Assembly: GCA_963930775.1 (NCBI GenBank) | Contig: OZ005693.1 | Location: 7,810,006-7,874,005 of the forward strand | From: Cliona cf. orientalis | Lineage: Eukaryota > Porifera > Demospongiae > Clionaida > Clionaidae | Reading direction: 5' to 3' | DNA length: 64,000 bases | Shown: piece by piece, positions 43,821 through 53,600 of the stretch | Layout of the letters: the number at the start of each line of letters is the position of its first letter | Numbering within the stretch: position 1 is the first letter of the stretch | Translations under genes and position numbers: made by a program | Notes under the pieces: generated by a model | What the model was told of the DNA's origin: nothing | Databases searched by the model: none | Seen by the model: the letters and a program-made list of their open reading frames with translations, nothing else

Positions 43821-46195
43821 TCATGTATTCATACTAACAAATTCTTTAGCGACTGTCTCCAAGTCGAGCGTATCAGTTTTAGAGGAATGAACATAAAGTA
43901 GAAACAGATTATTTAGCCGACAGTGACTCATGGAATTTCGTAAGTAAGTTTTGATTCGTGGTAGAGATGAAAACGACCTTTCTGCTGTTGCAGATGTTAC
44001 TGGAAATGTAAAAAAAAATTTTTTAACTCTGTCAATTTCACTCAACATGCCTTTGTAAATGTCACTCTGTTCCATAGCACTAGCAATAGTTCTAACATTG
44101 GTAACCTGTTTGACTGGTACTTCATCAGCAAAAGCTGTTTTAATCATATCAGGTAACATCAAAAGTTGAATTTTTAAGCGATTTGGATCAACATCTTTCT
44201 CCAAAAACTTCAAAACCACTTGTGAAATTGGTTCAATATTTCTGTTGTTAGCTGCACTCAGAAGTAGATTTTCAACTTCTGTGATTGTATGTAGATCTGA
44301 CTGGTCAAACCTTTTCTCAATTTCACCAGTGGCTAGTTCCAATCTCAAAGTAAGTATGCCGATATTTGTCCTTGTGTTCAGCATACTGATGAGGAAGTTT
44401 ACCATCATCATATCTTCTTAACATTTTTCGATTTCGGGGAAGTTTCGGTTCCTCTGTCAATGTTGAAGATTGCGCTACAACTTGTTCATAAAACTGGTTA
44501 AACTCTGCTTCTGTCCTTAGAGATTTTAGATGAGAAGCTAGTGATACTGCACCACGTGTTGCTTCCTGAATAGTAATATTTTTAGCTTGCAAGTTGACTG
44601 AAAATTGCTCAGCAGCAGAAAATACCAGATAGGAAAGCTTTAAACCAAAATAATTATGTATCAAATGATTCCATTCGTGCATGTAACCCGCTTGCCTTGG
44701 CAGCGTATTCATCATATCCTTTTTGAACCTCCTCCAAAGTGGACAGCAAAATTTCATAATTGAGTAAGATACTGTTTATTGAAGTATGCCTGACTGTCCA
44801 GTGAGTAGGGCATAGAGTCCTTAAACGAGGAGTTGCTTCTCCACCACTAACAACAACATTCTATCTTAGACTATCGAAGACATACAAACGTTTGGGTGAG
44901 AACTTAATAAGTTGGACTAACTCGTAGATGAAGTCCATCACGTTTCGTACAATGACACACTTCATTGTGACCTCTTTTACACAGAGGTTTAAACTATGGG
45001 CCAAACAGTGGACATACAAGCTCTATCTTCTTCTTGTTTGATAAGTGCTTGAACCCCATTCCTAATGCCGCTCATATTACTGGCTCCATCAAAAGCCTGA
45101 CCCTGCACTGAGAAAGTGGCAATGAACACCTTGTCAACATATCCTCGATTACACTGAAAATAGTAGCAGCTTTTGTATCAGGTAGCTGGAAAAGACCCAG
45201 TGTATCTTCATGGATGTCATAGTTACTGTCAACCCATCTGATAGCAAGGTTCATGTGTTCATTATGAGAAATATCACTAGCTTCATCCGCAATTATAGAA
45301 TACCGTAGAGTGCTCTTAATTTCCGTCAAAATCTGTCGCAGTACTGTTTGACCCATAATCATAATGAGTTTATTCACAATCTCTGGTGAGATATACTCCC
45401 TCCTCAGAAGCCAAGTCTTCATCTGAGGATCATTTTGTGCTTGCAGTAAAAGTAACTGGTTCAAATTTCCTTCAAAATTCTCACTGTCCTCATGGTGGCC
45501 ACAAAGTGGAAGCCCTTGTCTAGCCAAATACCGAATGCATGAAAGTAATTTCAATAACATTCTCCGATGAAATCGGTTGTCTGCTTCATGACGAATGCTT
45601 AACTGTGCTAGTACATTTTTACACCACTAGATTTTGCTGCCATTTTTGCTGTAGCTTCCTTGTGCATATCACTTTTCTCGTGATCTTTAAACCTCTGAAG
45701 AGCCTTATTCCAATTGCCAAAGCCTTCTTCAGTGAAAACTGATTTTTGGTACTTGGAAAGGTTCAAAAGTTCCAGCTGTTTAGCACCATGGCAAGTCGAA
45801 CAAAAAATTTTATACCTTGATGTGCTAATAGAAATCCAAGGATGCTTGCTATACCAGCTCGGTTGTATCTTTCTCACATAAGTTTTTAATTGGCCCCCTT
45901 TCCTTTCCTTGCTGTGATGAGCAACAGCTTTTTTAGAATCAGAAACTTGTGATGGATGGTAGGGAGTTTCAGGCTTAGAACAGCACTGGCACGTACAAGT
46001 TTCAGAATTTGAAATTGGGGCAGCTTGATCACTGCCTGTACCCGGACTAGAAGGCCTAGGGTCCTCAGTGTCACGTGAACCTTCTATATGTAGGTCTGCC
46101 TCAGAATGGCTGCTGTCACCTGTCGGATCAATAGCAGTCTCGGCATTCTGTGCGGATATTTTATTGAAGAAACTTCCCAACGTTTGTTGTGTCAT
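43821..46195 (-). pseudogene. hAT-type transposase (TTF zinc finger, DUF4371), broken
   Basis: Related to ZMYM1-like host proteins and hAT transposases. The part at 46195-45608 starts MTQQTLGSFFNKIS, carries a CTCQCCSKP cluster and a TTF-type finger (FCSTCHGAKQLELL; KALQRFKDHEKSDMHKEA). The DUF4371/RNase H-like part at 45560-45072 has YSIIADEASDISHNEHMNL with the first catalytic Asp; after a frameshift near 45105 comes FDGASNMSGIRNGVQALI with the second. CPTHWTVRHTS follows near 44790. The C-terminal dimerisation region ends FPVTSATAERSFSSLPRIKT at about 43950. Breaks occur near 45600, 45105, 44870 and 44400. Overall length and domain order fit an originally autonomous element. Confidence 0.88.
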
Positions 46196-46317
46196 TTTAT
46201 CATCGTTTCAGCCACCCGGGGCCAGAGATATAGCTAGCAAACAACTTGTCAATGACTAGTATACTGCATGCCATGATATTAAAATTAATATTGCATGCAT
46301 GTATGTACTATAATATT

Positions 46318-46930
46318 TACCCCGCGCGCATGTGCAAGGGGTAAAGTAATCGGTCGTATCATTGTTGTCGTTGTTGTCGTTGTTAGCACAAAAATCGCCA
46401 TATCTCGAGATATAGGCGTCTAAGTGACTCATAAGCACAACGAATCAATTGAATTCGGCGAAAAACTGGCTTCAGTGTGCGTCAAATCGAGAGATACGGT
46501 CCACGAGCGTCACAAATAGTGCCTTTTTGTTGGCCACCGTAGCCACGCCTATCGGCAGTGCCCATCAATGCTTGATGCATGCCCATAGCGCTTTCTGCTC
46601 ATGCGCACAACTAACACGCGTATGACTGGTAAAGATCGTCGATGTTCTAAATAATGCTTATGACGTCTATACTGACTGAAATCTGAAGCCCCATGGAACC
46701 AATCACTATGTAAAATAGCTATACTATTATCACAACAAAATATAGGTACACTGAAGTTCATATCTTCCTAGTCTGGGTGCAGGGAGCGCTGTTTCATGTG
46801 TCACCGGGACAACTAAGCTGCATAATTTTCCATTACTTCTCTCAAGTTCACAAAATTAAAGCCATGCACCGAAAATAAATCTATAGATTGTGCAATGTGC
46901 ACACGGGGTATGTGCTCTACAGAGCTCTAG
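46318..46930 (+). mobile_element. ACCCCGCGC-type repeat, about 613 bp
   Basis: Runs from 'tttaccccgcgcgcatgtgc' to 'gtatgtgctctacagagctc'. Same family as 21599-22118 and 23161-23549, with a GTT/GTC-rich block after the left end. It lies between the hAT-like coding region and that element's right end, so it is nested there. Borders are approximate. Confidence 0.65.
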
Positions 46931-47825
46931 TATTATGTGTGATTGGACCATGTGCTGATGCATGTGACTATCACGAGATAAACATTTAACCTTTGACCTT
47001 CAATGATCGGACAGTGAAGCTAGCACAAGGTAGCTACAGCCCACATGAGCCTAGGCTCAGCTCATAGAGGTAAGAGAGTACATAGATGATTGCAGCCATA
47101 AAATTTACCAAGGAGGTAGCTATAGTAGTACTCTAGTGATGTTGATGGAAACTTCACAGGATAGCAGTATTAAACTGACATATTACAGTGTGAATTGTAG
47201 CTCAGTATAGGCTTTTATGGGGGCTTTTTATAGGGGTGCGCCTGCACCCGGTGCACCCGTGGTTCCTACGCCACTGTCCGCAAAGGAATCTGTCATGTAC
47301 CACGCTCTTTGTTTCCTCTCCAATGGAGTTGAAGTCGTCGATGGGGTGACCATAGGACCAGAGAAGGTCTGTCTGCTTTGTTCTCAGTTATAGACTGAAG
47401 GTTGACAAAGCTGATGTCAGATGTGTCCAACATTAAGGAGAAGCAGGACAGCCTTCAGTCGTCCCTTTCCGTCCTCAACCGTTCCAGAGTAGCTGAAATG
47501 GAGCACCAGATAAGTCAACCATCCGCTGAACAGAGTCTTCAACAGCCACGTAGGGGCCCCACTTCATAATAAAATTAAATAGTGTTATAATTAAATAGCA
47601 GACCATACGTAATTATTATTGCATGTACCTTCTTGGGAGAAGTTAGCCCGATGAGCATCTTGTATGAATCATCCCCAGATGAACTTGAGAAGCAGAGGGG
47701 AATCAAGGGTTGCTGGTAATGAGTCCCTGGGAAAAGGTTTGGAGGCAGATTGTTTCCATCAAGTTTTGGTTGTTCCCTTCTCTGTGGCTGGTGAGCCTGC
47801 ACCTTGGTTGTCTGTGACTGACAAC

Positions 47826-48080
47826 CCTGCTCCTCGCTCTCACCAGCCTGCTCCTCGCTCGTCTGTGCCTGGCCAGCCTGCTCCTCGCTCGTCTGTGCCT
47901 CACCAGCCTGCTCCTCGCTCGTCTGTGCTTCACCAGCCTGCTCCTCGCTTGTCTGTGCCTCACCAGCGTGCTCCTTGCTCGTCTGTGCCTAGCCACCCTA
48001 CTCCTCGATCTCACCAGCCTGCTCCTTGCTTGTCTGTACCTCCTCACCAGCTTGCTCCTCACTCATCTGTGCCTCATCAG
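47826..48080. repeat. 30-bp coding minisatellite
   Basis: About eight imperfect 30-bp units, consensus on the plus strand around 'cctgctcctcgctcgtctgt' followed by 'gcctcaccag'. On the minus strand, in the frame of the BEN-like gene, each unit reads GEAQTSEEQA, an acidic, glutamine-rich decapeptide. Frames on the other strand (PAPRSSVPHQ) are by-products. Confidence 0.85.
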
Positions 48081-48930
48081 TCTGATGCTTCTTACTCTGA
48101 GGTACATGTAGATCCTTTTCACTACCCTAGTTCTTGGCAGGGGAGCTCAAATCTAGAACAAAGTCAGACTTCTTCCTTTCTTGGCTTTCGTAGCAACAGA
48201 CTTAGTCTTCTTTTGCGCAGACTTGTTTTTGGTTTACTGGCACTGGCAGTTGGTTTCTTTTTCTTAAAAAGGCGAGGTTTCTTTGCTGGGGGCCTGATGT
48301 TCACTTTCAGAAATGTGATCGAGGGCCTTCAGGTACTCGCATTTCGCGCTTCGCGCTTGCTGGTCATCTCCCATTGCCAAAACTTTGGCTGTGTATTCCT
48401 CTCCACTCCACTCCACGCGGCACTCATCACCAGCAGATGGCACTGGAGGGTTCAGAATCAGTTTGCGTGGGACAACGCTTATGCACTCATCGCACTCGAA
48501 TTTCACCACATAGTGGCTCGCTCCAGTTATCTCTGAAATGGCTTGGAGAAGGTTTTGTCTGGCTGTCATCGCTTGATCTCAATGTCACTGTTGAAAAGAA
48601 CCCAAAATTGATCATCAAAGAATGAAAAACTAGCACTGGATCGTTGTTTTATAGTTGTTCTTTTGATGGCACTAGAGTAGTGTGACCTTTGACCATCACC
48701 ACGTGTAGCGCGCGGCACACGCACAGACATTAATTATTATAATTGTACGCACACGCGCCTGAGCGCTGCATCCGCGTGGGTGTGCATGGCGCGCGAAATA
48801 CTATCGCGTGTTACGCATTAGCACGAGCACCGTATACATGCTGCGAGACCTTGCGACTGCATTATTGATACCTGCGCGTCACTCGCGCTATACGCACGTG
48901 AATTTGTTAAGTTGGCTGTGATCTGTACTG

Positions 48931-49960
48931 TACGAGTAGCATCATGCACCCAAATGGGGAGAGGGTATGTAACTCTACACACTGAGCTGTTTGGAAGCTG
49001 GCACCAGCGTCCGGTCACATCAGCTCAGTATGAAAGCCTGTGGTAAATTAATGCTTTTAGGGCAGACTTGTATAAAAATTTTGTGAGTTCTTAGCTAGAC
49101 TTGCATCGTATAGGTTCTGAACTGTCTTTTCCGATTGACTGATGTCCAGTCTGGATTGTTGCCCACTAGTGAATCCCACAATGTCAATGTCATTGGAGTC
49201 ACTTTTGGTACTAATCGAGGCTCTTGAAACGATGTAGTGTATGTGGTTAAGTACTTGATGTTGTGCTGTATACCATTCCTGGAGTTTTAACGCTTGGCGC
49301 ATGCGCACGAGGGTTACTGTAGTCTGTTTGTGTGTCTGTGTGTGTGTCTCTGTCTGTTACCAATCTACTGACTGTTTAAGAGGTTTACACAATAAAATGA
49401 ACATACCATGCAGCAGATTTTACACTAACGTTGAAGTTTTTCAACTAAGGGATTTCTTTAAAATGCTTTCTTTCAAAATTTACAGGTTCGTTCGTTCATT
49501 TTAGCGTGCTAAAGCAGCCATTTTCTTTTTCGTTCTCTACACCGTAAACTAGAGTGTAAACGGCATGGGTGGAGCTCCGTACGTTACGCTAGCTATAGCT
49601 ATGCACGTATGCGTCCATGTTTGCATGCACCATGCCGAGCATTAAGCACCTTAGTGCTATTTCATTGATAGCATTAATTTGCATGGTGCTAGCCTACAAA
49701 GCTTACATTTTATGGTTTCAGCTGAAATTTTAACATCCAGGATCCCCAAATCACCGAAATGTATCTCTAAATAATTGCCGCTATGCGTATAGTAATAATT
49801 ATGGTATGATCCCCAAGTCTCTTATTTACGAACTGTTGGCGATTGCCATCCCTATCTCTTTCGGAAATTGTTTTGTATGCTTAGGGATGATAGCTACATA
49901 CAAGAGGTATCATCACTTACTCCATATAGTTCTACTATTGTAGGCTTTGAAAGCGTATTA
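48931..49960. other. intergenic, no supported gene
   Basis: AT-rich DNA with a short GT-rich stretch near 49326-49350. Short frames have no recognisable content. Upstream exons of the ARM/HNH-like gene may lie here but could not be identified. Confidence 0.4.
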
Positions 49961-50608
49961 GACCGGATTTGGGAGAACCCTCCATATGGGATATTTTTTG
50001 AAAATTGAGTTTGATGTATAGTTGATAAGCTCTACCATAGAGCTGATCCGCATTGAAGTCTTAGGCCGATCGCGCGCTTTGTTATAGAGATACAGCGTTT
50101 TTTTTGCGATCATGCCACACACCCAATAATCGAGAAATTACGGTCTAAAGGCGTTGCTATGCACGCGTATAGCATTTCTGCATACTATGCGTGAACCGGG
50201 GCCGTTTGAAATGAACGTAAAGATCGAGCAAGGGTCGAATTTCGTCGCTCAAAACGACAGCTGATTGTTCTTCAATGCCCAAGAAGCTTAAAAGGTGAGC
50301 TAACTTACAGTAGTTCCATAAATCTAGCTGTATCTCGATAGCCCACTGGCGGGAATTCCAATTAGCACCCATAGCAACGGGCTTCAGGTACGGCAACTGT
50401 GCCAACTAGGTGGGTCAAAATGAAGGCTTATTTCGCCTTCGTATAGCACAACTAGCCTCCGTAGACGACGGCAACAGTTAGAAGAAGGGTTGTAGGACAA
50501 GTATATGACAAAATCTGGACTTTGACAAATTTCGACTTTAGCTACTAAAAATGCGCATTGCGCGAATCGCGCACGGATCCCATACGGAGGGTTTTCCCAA
50601 ATCCGGTC
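49961..50608. mobile_element. inverted-repeat element, 648 bp
   Basis: GACCGGATTTGGGAGAACCC and its inverse ending in 'cccaaatccggtc' form 30-bp ends that extend through CTCCATATGGGA / TCCCATACGGAG. I could not identify the target-site duplication. It lies directly upstream of the acceptor of the ARM-like exon, probably in an intron. No coding capacity. Confidence 0.78.
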
Positions 50609-50665
50609 ACATATGGGCTGCATGTTATCAAGAATGCACTCTTGTTATACATTTTTCCCCTACAG

Positions 50666-53600
50666 TTTGTGACAAATACTGTTTCCTTCAACCTCAATGT
50701 CATCTTTAACTGTTCTCAAGAGGATTGTTTTTCTACATATTATGAACGACATTCTTGGACGACTTTTTTCTTACCATGGCTTTCTTGCAAGCACTTGAGT
50801 ATCAGATGGGATGCCAAGTTCATACTGGGGAATCTCATACCAATTCTTGAAGAAGAGGAACTCTCTTTACTGGATCTTGAAAACAAAGAGCTAACACTCC
50901 TCGTAGCTGGATTTAAGGTTGCCACCACTTCCAGCATATTCAAAGTTCAAATATATATCAAGTACTATATTTTCTGCTCTCGAGCTACTTCGTATACTTG
51001 TACGATTAATTGCCAGTCCTCGAAACTATGCTATTATTGCTTCTCCTACTCTTATTCATCCTCTGGTCAAAATGGTTTCGTGCGGCCTTCTGCCTGAGCA
51101 AGTAGCAGCCTGTAAACTGATATGGAAGCTTCTTGAACGCCTCCCACTTCAGAGGCCAGTCGGAGAATAATTATTGCCTATCATAATGGCGTTAAAATCT
51201 CTGAGGTGCTGTGGTCAGCCTCAATTAGAGTCTCTTAGCAAATGCATACTTATGGAAATAGGAGTGTCAAGCAATGAAGGTATGTAAATGGTAGCTGTGA
51301 TAATTAAAGTGATGTAATAAGCATTTTGTTGCCTGGTATATAATCGTTTTTGTTGGCTATTAGGATTGAATGCATGTGGAAAGTATGCATATACCATAAG
51401 AATATTTTGTAGTCATCCAAGCTACAAAAATCAGTATCATGAAATATTTTCTCTAGTGAAAATTATTTGCATATAGTGCATTATTCTTGAAATAAACAAC
51501 AACTTTCAAGTAGCTTCTCCATTGTTAAGTCTCATAGTACTTCTCTCTTGCTTAGAACTTGTGATATCTCAACCTTTTGTCAATGTGACAAAACATTTGT
51601 TGTAATAAAAATATTTCTTAGGCAGTCTTATACTACAAAGAGTTTTCAACACGTGTAATGACAGTTTCATTGAACAAAAATTTCCAGATTTTACAGTACA
51701 TGTTTACCAGAATTTGGTATTATTATGGACTACATTGGAAGTCCACTGAAATCACTATCAGTCTCCGCTAAGACCTACGAATTAATGTCAAAACGGAAAT
51801 CGTATTCACAATGGTGGTTTTACATAAAACTACTTGTGGCGGCATGTGCTTGTATGAGGTCAGCTGGCCTAGCTGGCCTAGCTGTCCACAAACGATTCTG
51901 AGTGGCATGACACCTCACCACAAGGTCATGCATTCAGTATATTTTTTGGTAAACTATCGTATACTATAGGGTACGCACCTCCATACTCCGTTACTATGCC
52001 ATGAGGTTGCAGCCAAGATGAAATTTTTTGTCCATTTTCAGAGTCTCACATCTTGGATTTGGCATTCGTGATCTGTTCAGTATAAAGAACAACTAGCTGT
52101 AGAGCTGGTGGTATGGTTTGAGGTGTAGGAAAAAGTTTGGTTCCAACTTCAGTGTTACAGATTTGCCCCAAACTCTAATCTCGAGGCAGCCAATGGTTTT
52201 TGTGTAATTGCCGTATTGAAAGGACTACAGGGCCATGATGGTCCAAGCTCTATAGCTATTAGTCAATTCATAGCGAGTTATAAAATTGAAGTTAGGTAGA
52301 TCTGTGCAATATAACTGAAAGTTGCTGTGGACGGGTGTCCAGGCCTGTGAAACTACTTTGAGGTTCGCGATGTATCCTGTATCAAATTGAAGCTGAGAAG
52401 CTCTCTGATCTGTACTTACCTTTGTTGAGGCAAGCAATCTTCTCTTTCAATAGTTAGAGCCCTTCATATTTGGTCAAAATTTTTGTGGCTACCCATGCGA
52501 TGTGCATATCATTATCTCCCATATTATATAAACATGTGCGTGACATTAAATTTCCCATACAATGTATAGACTTCTGGTGGTCTTAGTGAGTATTCAGTAT
52601 GGATATGGTACACTCATGCATGCATGCATGCACACAAATATATTATTGCAGGTGATTTTGTGGACTTCATTGAAGGATGCTATATGTGTGAAAAATATGA
52701 TGAGTGTCTTTACTTCTGCAACAATGGAAAATTTGTTCAAAGTTGCAAAGCTAATAGTCGGGTAACTTTAGTGGGAGCCAAAGCCTTGTACATGTTATTC
52801 CATAGAGAGGTGCTTCGTCTCAGAAGACATAGGGCATTAATGTCTCCCGAAGTGTTTCACAACAGACATACTAAATGCTATGCTAAAGCGAAGGAAATAG
52901 TAACAATATTATCTAGAAATGAGCTCACACAAGCTGACAAGGAAGCCTCAAAAATGCTTGACATGGCTATACAGAAGCTCATTACTGAAACTAACCAGCT
53001 CTGTGATGTTCAGGTTTGCTATCTGTGCCATAGAAATCTACTTAACAATTCTGTTTATGACGTACTACAGTCCACTGCCAACCTGAAACTGGATGTGAAG
53101 ATGTCTGCGGCACCAAACCAAGACTCTGCAGTCTGCATGCAGAGTCCACTAGGTGTGACTGAAACAAAAGGCAGTGATATGGTAGTATATACACAGCAAG
53201 ATAAAGCTAAAATGAAACTGTCTCGAAGCCACTTTTTTCCAAATTCTATCTTGAAGAAGTTTTCCAAAGCACATCCTCTTCCATCGGATCATCAGACTAT
53301 TGTTGACCTCTATGTCAAAGGAACTAAGTCGGATCGTCTGCGTTCTGCTCGACAGGTGACATACTTTATGCTTTGTTTTCCATGTGAAGGAATTATTAGT
53401 CGGAACGGGGAAGAGCAGTTCCCTTCCTTGTTTTTTGACAAAATTTATGATCAGAATGACCCTTTTAAATCTAAAACAGCTCTAAAGATTGAATATGGGA
53501 GGTGGCTATACACCTTCTGCTTGGGAATAATATTCAGAACTCTTCACTTACACGCAGGTTACTATGTCAATGAAGATGAAGTTTACCAACTACTTGTGCA

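Larger units (their letters stand above)
43303..47276 (-). mobile_element. hAT-like transposon, 4.0 kb, 5-bp duplication
   Basis: The ends CAGTGGCGTAGGATGATTTT (43303) and TCCTACGCCACTG (ending 47276) are inverted, both with GGTGCACC just inside. TCCAC stands before the left end and TCCGC after the right end, a 5-bp duplication with one mismatch. It encodes the broken DUF4371/hAT transposase at 43821-46195. A CCGTA MITE (43422-43809) and an ACCCCGCGC-type repeat (46318-46930) are nested in it. A 5-bp duplication instead of the usual 8 points to the hAT5-type subgroup. Confidence 0.75.
42673..48569 (-). pseudogene. BEN-domain protein gene split by hAT insertion
   Basis: The N-terminal exon runs from ATG 48569 (MTARQNLLQAISEITGAS; VKFECDECISVVPRK; DECRVEWSGEEYTAKVLAMG), an arrangement usual before BEN domains in invertebrate BEN proteins. 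A lysine-rich linker with a stop/frameshift near 48264 follows, then a 30-bp minisatellite reading GEAQTSEEQA, then SGDDSYKMLIGLTSPKK before a GTACATG donor at about 47629. The C-terminal part (43026 down to 42673, with earlier in-frame remnants to about 43260) contains SASRRNFSANLNCKIFT and KLDPEKIAYIKKVTFRMYW, then AIDEVKRRLN, which I read as the BEN domain. A hAT-like element lies between the two parts. BEN domains bind DNA or proteins in chromatin regulation. The call rests on resemblance from memory; frame breaks indicate a pseudogene. Confidence 0.55.
40734..48930. mobile_element. candidate composite Tc1/mariner-type element with BEN gene
   Basis: Both ends carry the same inverted repeat: CAGTACAGATCACAGCCAAC (40734 on) and its inverse ending 'gtgatctgtactg' at 48930, alike over about 30 bp. 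TA is directly outside both (40732-40733, 48931-48932). CpG-rich subterminal DNA lies inside both ends. Within are a degenerate Tc1-like transposase (+, 41018-42049) and a BEN-domain gene (-, 48569 to 42673), the latter split by a hAT-like insertion (43303-47276). Without the insertion the element is about 4.2 kb. The 605-bp MITE at 38981-39585 has the same termini. Seen: ends, TA and gene content. Inferred: that all of it moved as one unit. The alternative is two unrelated solo ends that happen to face each other. Confidence 0.5.

Noticed and set aside
47281..47574. Exon-like plus-strand stretches (28 open codons before a possible donor at 47366; a coiled-coil-like run at about 47403-47574)
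   Set aside because: The codon phases across the candidate intron do not match and no family is recognised.
47664..48536. A 290-codon plus-strand frame rich in PAPRSSVPHQ
   Set aside because: It is the antisense reading of the minisatellite. The minus strand carries the BEN-like N-terminus and a better splice/start context.
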